64,000 bases of DNA, from NCBI GenBank assembly GCA_963718995.1, contig CAVRAP010000006.1, forward strand, positions 12,617-76,616. Direction: 5' to 3'. Shown here piece by piece: positions 55,171 to 64,000 of the stretch (position 1 is the stretch's first letter; every line of letters begins with the position of its first letter). Both the position numbers and the translations under genes were made by a program. The notes beneath the pieces were generated by a model. It was not told the origin of the DNA. It was given only the letters and a program-made list of their open reading frames with translations, and searched no databases. The DNA comes from UBA4744 sp963718995. Its GTDB lineage: Bacteria; Actinomycetota; Acidimicrobiia; Spongiisociales; UBA4744.

Positions 55171-56746
55171 TACCGACGATCGTCAGGGCGAGGAGCGGGA
55201 CGTCCAACCGGACGCCCCGCCTCCTCCAGCCGTCCGTCTTGCTCTCGAAGCGCGCGGGATCGACAAGGAGTTCTACGGCGTCAAGGCCAACGAAGCGGTC
55301 GATTTCGAATTGCGGTGGGGCGAGGTCCACGCCCTCCTGGGTGAAAACGGCGCAGGGAAATCGACATTGTGCTCGGTGTTTGCCGGGCTTTACCACCCCG
55401 ATGCAGGCGAACTGATCCTCGATGGTGAGCCGGTTTCTTTCCGATCACCAAGCGATGCGCTGGCCGCCGGCGTTGGCATGGTCTACCAGCACTTCCGGTT
55501 GGTCGAAAACCTTACGGTGGCTGAGAACCTGGCGCTCGGACATCCCGAGCAGGGCTTTGTGCTCTCCAAACGGGAGATCGAGACCCAGGCGGCCGAGCTC
55601 GCCAAGCGTTACAACCTGCCGGTGGATCCTTCGGCTCGCATCTGGCAGCTCTCGGTCGGAGAACAACAGCGGGTCGAGATCCTCAAGATGCTCTACCGGC
55701 GGGCCCGGATTCTCATCCTCGACGAGCCGACCGCGGTGCTGACTCCTCAAGAATCCGAAGCTTTGTTCGACACGGTCCGGCTCCTCGCCGCCGAGGGCAA
55801 GTCGATCATCATCGTTTCGCACAAACTGAACGAGATCCAGGCGGTGACCGACCGGGTAACGGTCCTTCGGGACGGCAAGAGCGTCGGCACCGTCAACACT
55901 GCGGATACCGACCAGAAGGGCCTGGCCAAGATGATGGTCGGACGTGACCTGGAGCTGCCCAAGCGGCATTCGGCGTCGCAGCCGGGGAACGTGGTGCTGA
56001 AGGCCAACGGGGTCACGGTGGCGGGCGACCGGACCGACGAAGCGGTCGCCGCCGTCAGTTTCGAGGTGCGAGAGGGCGAGATCGTTGGAATCGCCGGCGT
56101 GTCCGGGAACGGCCAGCGAGAACTGGCGGAAGCCCTCGCCGGACTGCGAGTCATCAGGAAGGGATCGGTCGAAATCGGGGGAGTCCCCATGGTCGTCGGC
56201 GTCTTGGAGCGCATCGGGAGCGGTTTGAGCTACGTGCCGGGAGACCGACTCGGGCGAGGGTTGGCGCCGGGTTTGACGATCGAAGAGAACAGCGCGCTGA
56301 AGGACTACCGGTATCCGCCTTTTTCGAAGGGGCCGATTCTGTCCACCCAGGCCTTCAGTGAGCACGCCAAAGACCTCATCGAACGGTTCGACATTCGTGG
56401 CGTCCGCGAAGGTCTGCCCATTCGTTTGCTCTCGGGTGGCAATCTCCAGAAAGCCCTCGTAGCTCGCGAAGTGGCCCGCGATCCAAAGGTACTCATTGCA
56501 GCTTCGCCTACTCGCGGACTCGATGTGGGTGCAACCGAAGCGGTCAGGAACCTGCTGCTGGCGCAGCGGGACGCGGGAGTCGGAGTACTCATGATCTCCG
56601 AGGATCTCGATGAGGTTATGGCTCTTTCCGATCGGATCCTGGTGATGTTCGACGGCCGTGTCGTTGGTGAGGTATCCGGTGACGACGCACAGGTCGAACA
56701 GATCGGATTGATGATGGGTGGCACCGTGTCGGAGGCGACCGCATGA
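55148..56746 (+). CDS. ABC importer double ATPase 1
   Basis: A 532-residue protein made of two fused ATP-binding domains, as in sugar and nucleoside importers (RbsA, NupO types). The first half has Walker A GENGAGKSTL, signature LSVGEQQRVEI and Walker B ILILDEPTAVL; the second half has a degenerate Walker A region (GVSGNGQRELAEAL) and signature LSGGNLQKALVAREV. The start is probably TTG 55148 inside the end of the lipoprotein gene, but no Shine-Dalgarno sequence fixes it. It overlaps the first permease by 4 bases. Confidence 0.9.
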   Translation: MGVQLAANTDDRQGEERDVQPDAPPPPAVRLALEARGIDKEFYGVKANEAVDFELRWGEVHALLGENGAGKSTLCSVFAGLYHPDAGELILDGEPVSFRSPSDALAAGVGMVYQHFRLVENLTVAENLALGHPEQGFVLSKREIETQAAELAKRYNLPVDPSARIWQLSVGEQQRVEILKMLYRRARILILDEPTAVLTPQESEALFDTVRLLAAEGKSIIIVSHKLNEIQAVTDRVTVLRDGKSVGTVNTADTDQKGLAKMMVGRDLELPKRHSASQPGNVVLKANGVTVAGDRTDEAVAAVSFEVREGEIVGIAGVSGNGQRELAEALAGLRVIRKGSVEIGGVPMVVGVLERIGSGLSYVPGDRLGRGLAPGLTIEENSALKDYRYPPFSKGPILSTQAFSEHAKDLIERFDIRGVREGLPIRLLSGGNLQKALVAREVARDPKVLIAASPTRGLDVGATEAVRNLLLAQRDAGVGVLMISEDLDEVMALSDRILVMFDGRVVGEVSGDDAQVEQIGLMMGGTVSEATA

Positions 56747-57864
56747 AGAGCTTCACCCTCGGCAGCCGTCGGTTCACGATCTCCCCTCGACCCAATCCCA
56801 CGGGACTCAACTCGCTGGTGGTCTTCTTCATCGCGGTGATCGGCGCTCTTCTCGTCGGCGCCGTGTTTCTGGCGGTCACGGGCTTCGCCCCATTCAAGGT
56901 ATATGCCGAAATGGCCGATTCGGCCCTCGGCGGCAGCCGGGCCATTTCGGAGACACTGCTCGCGGCCGGCCCGTTGATTCTGGTCGGTCTGGCGGCGGCA
57001 ATCGCCTTCAAAATGCTGATCTGGAATATCGGCGGCGAAGGCCAGTTGCTGGTGGGGGCCATCGTGGCGGCAGGAGCCGGTATAGCGCTCGGTGACAGCT
57101 TTCCCGGATGGATCGGCATTCCCATCGTCCTGCTGGCCGGGGCGCTCGGCGGTGCTTTGTGGGCTTCGCTGTCAGCGGTGCCCCGGGTGTTTCTGGGCAC
57201 GAACGAGATTCTGACCACGTTGATGCTCAACTTCATCGCGCTCGAGATCATGAACTACCTCATTTTCGGCAGTTTCAGCCCCTGGCGTGATCCGGCGGCG
57301 ACCCAGTTCCCGCAGGGCAGGCCGTTGGCCGGAGACTTGCGACTTCCGGAGATTTGGGGACGCCTCGATATCGGGCTGTTCGTCGCCATCGCCGTGGCGC
57401 TGGTGGTTTGGTGGCTGGTGAAATCGACCCGCTGGGGTTACGAAGTTCGCGTGGCAGGCGACTCGTCACGGGTCGCTGAGTACGGCGGCATCAAGGTGAA
57501 GAGGAAGATCTTGTCGGTGTTTCTCCTCTCAGGTGCGATGGCCGGTCTGGCCGGCGCGGTCCTGGTCGACGGAGTCGTCGGCGCCATGGAGCCACGGTCG
57601 CTGCAGTTGGGGCTCGGATTCACCGGCATCATCGTCGCAGCGCTGGCCCGGCTCAACGCGGCCGCCGTGATACCGGTGGCGCTGTTCATCGGGGCTCTCA
57701 CCAACTCCCGGTCGGCATTGCAGATCGCCGGGGTACCGGACTCGACGGTGATCATCCTGCAGGGCGCCATCTTCATCTTTGCGGTATCCGGTGAGTGGTT
57801 GCTCCGCAACCAGTTCACGATGGGGCGAGTGGACGAAACAAGAGCGGAAGGCCAGCCAGCATGA
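56743..57864 (+). CDS. ABC importer permease 1A
   Basis: A 373-residue BPD_transp_2-type permease with about nine helices. Segments GPLILVGLAAAIAFKMLIWNIGGEGQLLVGAI and LRLPEIW-type loops resemble nucleoside importer permeases (NupP/YufP); EPRSLQLGLGFTGIIVAALARLN is the conserved late segment. Overlaps both neighbours by 4 bases. Confidence 0.88.
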   Translation: MKSFTLGSRRFTISPRPNPTGLNSLVVFFIAVIGALLVGAVFLAVTGFAPFKVYAEMADSALGGSRAISETLLAAGPLILVGLAAAIAFKMLIWNIGGEGQLLVGAIVAAGAGIALGDSFPGWIGIPIVLLAGALGGALWASLSAVPRVFLGTNEILTTLMLNFIALEIMNYLIFGSFSPWRDPAATQFPQGRPLAGDLRLPEIWGRLDIGLFVAIAVALVVWWLVKSTRWGYEVRVAGDSSRVAEYGGIKVKRKILSVFLLSGAMAGLAGAVLVDGVVGAMEPRSLQLGLGFTGIIVAALARLNAAAVIPVALFIGALTNSRSALQIAGVPDSTVIILQGAIFIFAVSGEWLLRNQFTMGRVDETRAEGQPA

Positions 57865-58802
57865 ACGACGCTCAGATCATCCAGATCATTCAGGCGGCGA
57901 TCCTGGCCGGCACGCCGCTCGTATTCGCCTCCGTTGGTGAACTGCTCACCGAGAGATCGGGCGTGCTCAACCTGGGCGTCAACGGGATGATGCTGGTTGG
58001 GGCGATTTCCGGATTCTGGGCTACGTTCGCTACCAGCAGCCTCACGCTGGGGGTGCTGGCGGGACTGGTAGCGGGAGCCGTTTTCTCGATGATCCACGCA
58101 TTCACGTCGGTGACCCTGCGGGTCAACCAGATCGTCTCAGGCCTTGCCCTGGCGATCTTTGGGCGAGGCCTGGCCAACTTCATCGGGCGGACCACCTCAC
58201 CACCACTCGTCGGTGAGCCTTCCAAGGCACAGTTCAAGCAGCTTTTCGGCAGTGAACTTTCGGACCTGCCCATCGTCGGACCGCTGATCTTCGGACACGA
58301 CGCCATGGTGTACGTTTCCTGGATCGTTGTGGCGGCAGCCAGCTACTACCTCTTCCACACCCGGGCGGGGTTGTCACTGCGGAGTGTTGGTGAGAACCCG
58401 GCCGGGGCCGACTCAGCAGGCCTCAACGTCAACCGAATCCGCTACGTCCATGTGCTGATCGGCGGTGGGCTTTCCGGGGTAGCCGGGGCCTATATCCCCC
58501 TGGCGCTGAACCCATCCTGGGCGGACGACGCAACCAACCTGGGATGGATCGCCATCGCGCTGGTCATCATCGCCGCCTGGCGGCCCTGGCGGGCCCTGCT
58601 GGCCGGCTACCTATTCGGCGGCATGGTCAAGCTGGGCTTCACTCTGCAGGTGCTGGGACTCGAGGTCCCCGCCCAGTTCCTGTCGATGATTCCTTTCGTA
58701 GCCACCATCATCATTCTGATCGTCACGACCAGCGGAAAACGGGCCCGGCTCTTCGGAGCCCCCGCCGCCCTGGCTATTCCCTACGATCGGGAGAGTCGGT
58801 AG
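57861..58802 (+). CDS. ABC importer permease 1B
   Basis: A 313-residue permease of the same family (NupQ/YufQ type): GTPLVFASVGELLTERSGVLNLGVNGMMLVGA is the hallmark N-terminal block, followed by FHTRAGLSLRSVGENPAGAD and WIAIALVIIAAWRPWRALL. The true start is ATG 57861 overlapping the upstream stop; the in-frame extension is not used. This is the last gene of importer 1, converging on importer 2. Confidence 0.88.
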   Translation: MNDAQIIQIIQAAILAGTPLVFASVGELLTERSGVLNLGVNGMMLVGAISGFWATFATSSLTLGVLAGLVAGAVFSMIHAFTSVTLRVNQIVSGLALAIFGRGLANFIGRTTSPPLVGEPSKAQFKQLFGSELSDLPIVGPLIFGHDAMVYVSWIVVAAASYYLFHTRAGLSLRSVGENPAGADSAGLNVNRIRYVHVLIGGGLSGVAGAYIPLALNPSWADDATNLGWIAIALVIIAAWRPWRALLAGYLFGGMVKLGFTLQVLGLEVPAQFLSMIPFVATIIILIVTTSGKRARLFGAPAALAIPYDRESR

Positions 58803-58815
58803 CTCGCTCCGCTCG

Positions 58816-58933
58816 CAGTTGTCAGTCGGGCGACCCTTCGGGCCGCCCTTTCAGTTGTCAGTCGGGCGACCCTTCGGGCCGCCCTGTCAAAAAGAAGCTA
58901 AACAAGATGCTGATAACTGATAACTGATAACTG
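58816..58933. repeat. Heptamer repeat island 8 between convergent importers
   Basis: A 36-base unit containing CAGTTGTCAGTCGGGCGACC and a CCTTCGGG dyad occurs twice in tandem, followed by GATAACT heptamers in the opposite sense. The hairpins may also terminate both operons. The 58934-58967 part is like half of the palindromic element family. Confidence 0.88.
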
Positions 58934-58967
58934 CGCCCTTCGTTCGCTTGGGGGGAGGGCGGCTTCC

Positions 58968-59906
58968 CTAGTCCGTCTCGAACACGGTGCCCATGGCCGT
59001 GGGTGGTTCGCCGGCGAACATGGCTCTCAAGGTCGGGAACCGGTCCGTCAACCTCCTCAACCAGTCGCTGTAGATAATGACCAGCGTCAGAATCATCAGC
59101 GGGAACGGAATGGTGGGCAGCACCTGGGACAGATCCGGGAGCGGTTCCTGCAGCAATTGGGCGGCAGTCAAGAGACCGGCGAAGATATAGGCGCCGATGG
59201 CTGCCCGGATGGGCTGCCATCCGCCGAAGATGACGATGGCCAAAGCGATCCACCCGAGGTTGCGGGTGTGTTGGAACGACCAGCCGATCTTGACGGAGAG
59301 CGAATACGAAGCACCGCCGATGCCGATCAAGGCTCCGCCGAGGGCGGTGTAGCCGTAGCGAAGCCGGTTCACCCGGATTCCGCGTGAATGGGCTGCCTCG
59401 GGGCGCTCGCCAATGCCCTGTAGGCCGAGACCGGGGCGGGTGCGGAACATGAACCACCAGGCGCCGAATACGACCACATAGCTGAGATAGACCAGCAGGT
59501 TCTGTTCAAAGAAGATCGGGCCGACCACTGGTATGTCGGACAGCAGGGGTACTGACCAGGCCTGCACCGTGGGTCCCGGGATGCGGACATGCCCGTTGCC
59601 GAGGAAGGTGCTCAGATCCACACACAGCTGGAAGAGGACGAACCCGACGGCAACCTGGTTGAGCTTGAGGCGAATGCTCGAAAAGGCAATCAGCAGCGCG
59701 ACCAGCATGCCAACAATTGCTCCGGCCAGGAAGCCGAGCAGGAGGCTGTTGGTCTCAAAAGCGATAACGAATCCCGCCATGGCCGACAACATGAGGCTGC
59801 CCTCCATGGAGAGGTTGATGACCCCGGCCTTTTCGCCGATGGTTTCACCCACGACGGCAAATACGAGCGGGGTGGCAGTGAAGATGAGGGTGTTGAGTTC
59901 GTTCAT
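58968..59906 (-). CDS. ABC importer permease 2B
   Basis: A 312-residue permease paralogous to permease 1B: TATPLVFAVVGETIGEKAGVINLSMEGSLMLSAM, then FRTRPGLGLQGIGERPEAAHS and WIALAIVIFGGWQPIRAAI, in the same order. About eight helices. It is the last gene of the minus-strand importer and overlaps permease 2A by 4 bases. Confidence 0.88.
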   Translation of the reverse strand: MNELNTLIFTATPLVFAVVGETIGEKAGVINLSMEGSLMLSAMAGFVIAFETNSLLLGFLAGAIVGMLVALLIAFSSIRLKLNQVAVGFVLFQLCVDLSTFLGNGHVRIPGPTVQAWSVPLLSDIPVVGPIFFEQNLLVYLSYVVVFGAWWFMFRTRPGLGLQGIGERPEAAHSRGIRVNRLRYGYTALGGALIGIGGASYSLSVKIGWSFQHTRNLGWIALAIVIFGGWQPIRAAIGAYIFAGLLTAAQLLQEPLPDLSQVLPTIPFPLMILTLVIIYSDWLRRLTDRFPTLRAMFAGEPPTAMGTVFETD

Positions 59907-60979
59907 CCTTCACCGTCCGCTATCACGGGAGCCACCGGCGGTGCGTCGTCTGCGGCCAACCGGGAGCCTGCTCGCCTGGCTTGCCAACCTCCGAACAGCA
60001 ACACGAAGAGTACGAGCACTCCTCGGAGAATTCCCCCCAGCGACGAATCGACCTGCATCTGGAGAGGTAGCTGGGAGGCGCCGACGGCAATCGCCGCAAA
60101 GAAGAAGGCGATGGGTGCGATCCACTTCGCCTGGAATCCGGCCAACAAGACGATCAAGATGCCCAGATACCCGTGTGCGCCGGAGGGCGTAGGTACCAGC
60201 TTGTGGTGGAAGCCCGTTACTCGAATCGTTCCGGCCAGGCCGGCCAGTGCCCCTCCGATGATGAACGCCAGGAGGAGGTAACGCTTGTTGGGGATCCCGA
60301 AGAGCGCGGCACTTCTGAGGTTCTGACCGACTGCTTTGAGGCGGAGTCCAAAACGGGTGCCGCGCATCATGTAATACACGGCTACCACGGCCAGCGCCGC
60401 GACGATCACGGACACGATCGACACCCGCAAGGTGCCAATGGTCGGCAGCCAGGCGTCCCGGGGGAACGGGTCGGTGCCTCCGGTGGACGCTACGCCGGCC
60501 CTCTTCCAGGGTCCGATGATCAAGTAGGTCGTGAGGCTGCTGGCTACGAACGTCAAACCCAACCCGCCAAAGATCTCGTTCACCTTTCCGTAAACCCGCA
60601 ACACCCCGGCCAAGAGAGCCCAGAGGCCGCCGCCGATGATCCCGGCCAGCAGGGTGAGGATGATCATCACGGCGACGGGCCCCTCAACGGAGCGGGCGAC
60701 AAACGCCGCGGCGATCGAGCCGGCAATGACCTGTCCCTCGACCCCGATGTTCCACAGACCAGCCCGGAAGGTCACCACCAGGCCGGCCGCGGCGAGGACC
60801 ATCGTGACCCAGGCCGTGAGCGTGTCGGAGAGGTTCGTGGCCGACCCGACCGATCCTTCGACCAGCAACCCGAGAGCTTCGATGGGGTTCGCTCCGACCA
60901 GGAGCAGCAGGACAACGGAGAAAGCCAACGCCCCACCGATGGGGACCAGGGCCCGCCCCAGCGGCCGCATCCACTTCAT
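59903..60979 (-). CDS. ABC importer permease 2A
   Basis: A 358-residue permease paralogous to 1A, with RAGLWNIGVEGQVIAGSI, GKVNEIFGGLGLTFVASSL and RGTRFGLRLKAVGQNLRSA. About nine helices. It overlaps the ATPase gene upstream and permease 2B downstream by 4 bases each, indicating tight coupling. Confidence 0.88.
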   Translation of the reverse strand: MKWMRPLGRALVPIGGALAFSVVLLLLVGANPIEALGLLVEGSVGSATNLSDTLTAWVTMVLAAAGLVVTFRAGLWNIGVEGQVIAGSIAAAFVARSVEGPVAVMIILTLLAGIIGGGLWALLAGVLRVYGKVNEIFGGLGLTFVASSLTTYLIIGPWKRAGVASTGGTDPFPRDAWLPTIGTLRVSIVSVIVAALAVVAVYYMMRGTRFGLRLKAVGQNLRSAALFGIPNKRYLLLAFIIGGALAGLAGTIRVTGFHHKLVPTPSGAHGYLGILIVLLAGFQAKWIAPIAFFFAAIAVGASQLPLQMQVDSSLGGILRGVLVLFVLLFGGWQARRAGSRLAADDAPPVAPVIADGEG

Positions 60980-62448
60980 GTCTGCTCCCGGACCTTCCCA
61001 CCGATGAGGAAGCCCAGCTCTTCAACATCGGTTTCATCGGCGTTGACCTCGGCGATAACCCGTCCTGAGAAAAAGACGAGAATCCGGTTGCTGTAGCGCA
61101 ACAGTTCGTCGAGGTCGACCGAGGCGAAGATGATGGCTGTGCCGTCCGTGCGTCGACTCAACAACTGGCTCCACACCCAGTTGGCCGATTCGATGTCCAA
61201 CCCGCGGGTGGGGTGCTCCATCATCAGCAACCGGAGCCCCGGTCGGAGCATCGCCAGCAGCAGTCGTTGCATGTTCCCACCGGACAGCTCTTCGGCGTTG
61301 CTGTCCGGACGCCCTTTGATGAAATTGGCGGTTACGGCCTTGCCTGCGTGTTCGGCGGCGGTGTCCCAATCAACGAAGAACGGGGTGTTGGGATCGGCGA
61401 GGACGAAATGCTCCGTGATGCTGAGTCCCTGGACGAGGCCTTCTTCGAGGCGTCCGGCAGGTAGGTATTGGATGCCCACTTCGAGGAGATCGCGGTAGGG
61501 CATCCCCCCGATCCGTTTCCCATCGAGGTCTATCGTCCCGCCGGTCGGCGAGACCAGACCGGCAACGGATCGCATGAAGGTGTTTTGCCCGCTTCCCCCC
61601 AATCCGGCCAGGCCGATCACCTCTCCGGCGCGTACCTCGACGGAGAGGGAATCAATGGCGAGCAGCCGCTCCTTGACGCTGAGTTCTTTGACCCGGAGCA
61701 CGGTTTCGCCCAGTGCGATCGGTTGAGCCGCCTCGACTTCCACCGGCGCCCCGAACATCATTTCGACCAGTTGAGCTGTCGGGGTTGGCATTTCGGCATG
61801 TCCCACTACCTTGCCCTGTCGCATCACCGTCACCCGCTGGCAAAGCTCTTCAACTTCTTCGAGCTTGTGGGACACAAAGATGACGCTCATCCCTTCTTCT
61901 GCAAGAGCCCTGAGGGTCGCGAAGAGCTTCAGTCGCTGCGGTGCTGAGATCCCGGTAGTCGGTTCGTCCAGAATCAACACACGGGCCCCGAGCCACAGAA
62001 GGCGAGCAATCTCGAGCTGTTGGCGCTCGCCCACCGTCAACGTTCGGACGGCGGCGGACGGATCAAGGCTGAATTGGAAGCGCTCGCATACCTCTTCGAA
62101 CTGCCGACGGGCCGAGCGGCGGTTGAGCCGGAGACCTCCAGGGCTTTGCATCAGAAAGTTGTCGATCACGGAGAAAGGTAGAAAAACCAACGGGTCCTGG
62201 TGCAGCATTCCGATGCCGTGTCCGATCGCATCTTGTGGAGATGAAGCCCGGATCTGTTGGCCGTCCAGGATGATCTCGCCGGAATCCGGAGCGTGGAATC
62301 CGGAGAGGACCTTCATCAATGTTGACTTGCCGGCACCGTTCTCTCCGAGGAGGCCGTGCATGGTGCCGGCCTCGACGGTCAAGTTGATGCCGTCATTGGC
62401 CCGGATGGACCCGAAGTGCTTGTGGATGTCCCGTAGTTCGAGGCTCAT
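60976..62448 (-). CDS. ABC importer double ATPase 2
   Basis: A 490-residue double ATPase. The first half has Walker A GENGAGKSTLMKVL, signature LTVGERQQLEIARLL and Walker B VLILDEPTTGIS; the second half has GLGGSGQNTFMRSVAG and signature LSGGNMQRLLLAM with HPTRGLDIES. It is about 40 residues shorter than its counterpart in importer 1, mainly at the N-terminus. A strong hairpin separates it from the binding-protein gene upstream. Confidence 0.9.
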   Translation of the reverse strand: MSLELRDIHKHFGSIRANDGINLTVEAGTMHGLLGENGAGKSTLMKVLSGFHAPDSGEIILDGQQIRASSPQDAIGHGIGMLHQDPLVFLPFSVIDNFLMQSPGGLRLNRRSARRQFEEVCERFQFSLDPSAAVRTLTVGERQQLEIARLLWLGARVLILDEPTTGISAPQRLKLFATLRALAEEGMSVIFVSHKLEEVEELCQRVTVMRQGKVVGHAEMPTPTAQLVEMMFGAPVEVEAAQPIALGETVLRVKELSVKERLLAIDSLSVEVRAGEVIGLAGLGGSGQNTFMRSVAGLVSPTGGTIDLDGKRIGGMPYRDLLEVGIQYLPAGRLEEGLVQGLSITEHFVLADPNTPFFVDWDTAAEHAGKAVTANFIKGRPDSNAEELSGGNMQRLLLAMLRPGLRLLMMEHPTRGLDIESANWVWSQLLSRRTDGTAIIFASVDLDELLRYSNRILVFFSGRVIAEVNADETDVEELGFLIGGKVREQT

Positions 62449-62534
62449 CGTGGGAATAGGCTAGAGGTTTGCGTCGGTCGGCGCGAACAGCCGGGTCTTG
62501 CGGCAGACGACGGCGGACACCGAGACGAAACTAA

Positions 62535-62564
62535 GCGAGGGAAGGGCACCGGCCCTTCCCTCGC
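62535..62564 (-). terminator. Hairpin between binding protein 2 and ATPase 2
   Basis: GCGAGGGAAGGGC and GCCCTTCCCTCGC form a perfect 13-base stem with loop ACCG (plus-strand sense). It lies 25 bases after the lipoprotein stop and 87 bases before the ATPase start, where a partial terminator would allow more binding protein than membrane components. Confidence 0.8.
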
Positions 62565-62589
62565 AGTGTCGAATCGGTTGTGGGGATGG

Positions 62590-63880
62590 TTACTCGCTCG
62601 GGCCGGTGACTCCTTCGAGCAGCTGCTTGGTGTACCACAGCTGCTGGTCGGTGGCCATCTCGCCGTCGGCGAGGTACACAGAACCGTCCTGATAGTTCAG
62701 CGGACCGACGAACGGATCGATGGAACCATCCGCCAGGCCGGCGATGAACTCGTCGATCGTGGCTTCATTCTCCGCAGAGAGTCCGTCACCCTTGATGAAT
62801 CCAACCGCAGTCGTCTGGCTGTTGTTGAGATCGGTCCAGTCCGGGCCGTTCCAGGTCCACTCGGCGGCGAAGGTGCCGTCGGTGACCGACTGAGCGATGT
62901 CCAGGTACGCAGGTCCCCAGTTGAAATACGGAACGCCGAGACAAATCTCGGGCTTCAACTCACAGGCGCCTACGTAGTCATACGGAACCGCCCAGACCGC
63001 TTCGCCTGCGTCGGCTGCTTGGCCGGCCACGTCAAGTGCCTCCGTGGTGTCAATCCCGGAGATGATCACATCGGCACCTCCGTCGAGGAAGCCGTTGGCT
63101 ACCTGGGTGGGGTCGAGCGTGAAGCCGGGAATGTTGAACCAGAACCCGATCCAGTTGACGGTGAAGTCGAGAGGCTCCGTCTCGCCCCGGTAGTTCTCCC
63201 AGCAGTACTTGGCGCCCAAGAACGCCGAGTTGACCAACCGGCGGGTTTCGTCGTTGATCAGGGGACCGAGGTAGGCAATGGACCCGGTCTGGGTCGTGAG
63301 CCCGGCCGCACAACCGGCAATGAACTTGCCGTAGTACATCCGGCCCATCACGTTGCCCAGGTTGTCGAACGGTGCGTATGCCTCGCCGTCTTGCCACGCA
63401 CTGTCGCCGGAGGACCAGATCATCGGTACATCCGGGTTGCCAGTTCGGCGGCCAGCAAGCTTCCGTCGCGCATGTCGTCCGAGGTCGGAGAAGATCAATT
63501 GGGCGCCCTGGTTGACCATGTCCTGGGCGACCTGGTCGACGGTCTTGTCGGGAGGTCGGCCACGTTCACCTTGTCGAGGAAGATCATCTCGGCGCCGAGC
63601 TGCTCCTCGAGGTACTGGCCCGCCTCGAAGTGGGCCTGACTCCAGCCCCGGTCGTTGCTCGGTCCAGACGAGGATCATCCCGAACTTTTCAGCGGGTACC
63701 ACTGCCGCTGTCGTCGTGGTGGTTTCACCGGCTGCTGTCGTCGTGGTGTCTCCACCGCCACCGGCCGTGGTGGTTGTGGTCTCGGTCGTCCACTGGTCTC
63801 CTCGGCACAGGCCGCGGCCACGAGCGAGAAGGCCCGGAGGACGATGGAGAATCACGCGACACTCCATTCCGTTCGCGCAT
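62590..63880 (-). CDS. BMP-family substrate-binding lipoprotein 2, several frameshifts
   Basis: About 430 residues. From about 63430 leftwards the frame is clean: VPMIWSSGDSAWQDGEAYAPF, GSIAYLGPLINDETRRLVN, ANGFLDGGADVIISGIDTT and DGEMATDQQLWYTKQLLEG match a BMP/PnrA-type binding protein. The N-terminal third needs at least five frame changes (near 63440, 63470, 63555, 63660, 63805 and 63848). Repaired by eye it reads: ATG 63880 with AGGAAGG upstream, signal peptide ending in lipobox LVAAAC, a Thr-rich linker, and VGPSNDRGWSQAHFEAGQYL. I regard these as base-call errors near the sequence end. The last 120 bases of the window hold no confident gene. Confidence 0.8.
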
Positions 63881-64000
63881 CTCGATTCCTTCCTTCAAGG
63901 CGTCGAAGCCCTTGACCAGCGTCGTTCCTCCAGGATGTTCATGCCCGCCACGATCGCCATTCGTTCCTCGTGTTTGAGGCTCCGGTGTGGTTCGGCCATC

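Noticed and set aside
63881..64000. Short open frame MAEPHRSLKHEERMAIVAGM at the right edge
   Set aside because: It is only about 34 codons, lies in a frameshift-rich end and cannot be judged without the sequence beyond the window.

Overview
This is a high-GC, densely coding bacterial window, most consistent with an uncultured actinobacterium, probably Acidimicrobiia-like. That placement is an inference. The sequence evidence is: an rpmG - MaoC/Had dehydratase - tRNA-Trp - secE - nusG order resembling mycobacteria, an elongator tRNA-Met with a G1:U72 pair, lipoproteins with Thr-rich linkers, frequent GTG/TTG starts and many 4-base gene overlaps. The cytochrome b is split into b6-like and subunit-IV-like genes, unlike the fused QcrB of classical high-GC actinobacteria.

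Layout. (1) 1-6829: a ba3-type cytochrome oxidase (minus strand) diverges from a quinol:cytochrome c reductase operon that carries an embedded GltD-like FAD/NAD(P)/[4Fe-4S] oxidoreductase. (2) 6947-16826: an ArsR regulator, an FTR1 iron permease, a methyltransferase, a divergent MMPL exporter/TetR pair, a septum-formation-type protein, an alkaline-phosphatase-fold hydrolase, a haem-binding-type lipoprotein and a haloalkane-dehalogenase-like hydrolase. (3) 16970-27191: complex I genes nuoABCD-HIJKLMN without nuoEFG; a repeat island occupies the place where nuoEFG usually lies. (4) 27246-37229: DinB-like protein, GlgB, MidA-type methyltransferase with a repeat-derived insertion, damaged subtilases, HtpX and small membrane proteins. 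(5) 37419-53869: the gene-expression core, tRNA-Tyr/Thr/Met - tuf - rpmG - dehydratase - sigma/anti-sigma - tRNA-Trp - secE - nusG - rplKAJL - rpoBC. (6) 54037-63880: two complete BMP-family (nucleoside-type) ABC importers facing each other in mirror image.

The respiratory genes form a nearly complete chain: complex I, a menaquinol:cytochrome c reductase, membrane-bound cytochromes c and a ba3 oxidase. The missing NADH-input module and the GltD-like protein in the reductase operon leave the electron entry points open.

Two repeat families pervade the intergenic DNA. One is heptameric (CAGTNNN runs, often followed by NNNACTG runs); the other is GC-rich palindromes, one group of which has entered the midA reading frame. 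Many genes (gltD-like, tetR, glgB, midA, subtilases, TolB-like, DUF2157-like, the second BMP lipoprotein) carry single-base frameshifts, mostly at short G/C runs. I read these mainly as sequencing or assembly errors rather than true gene decay.
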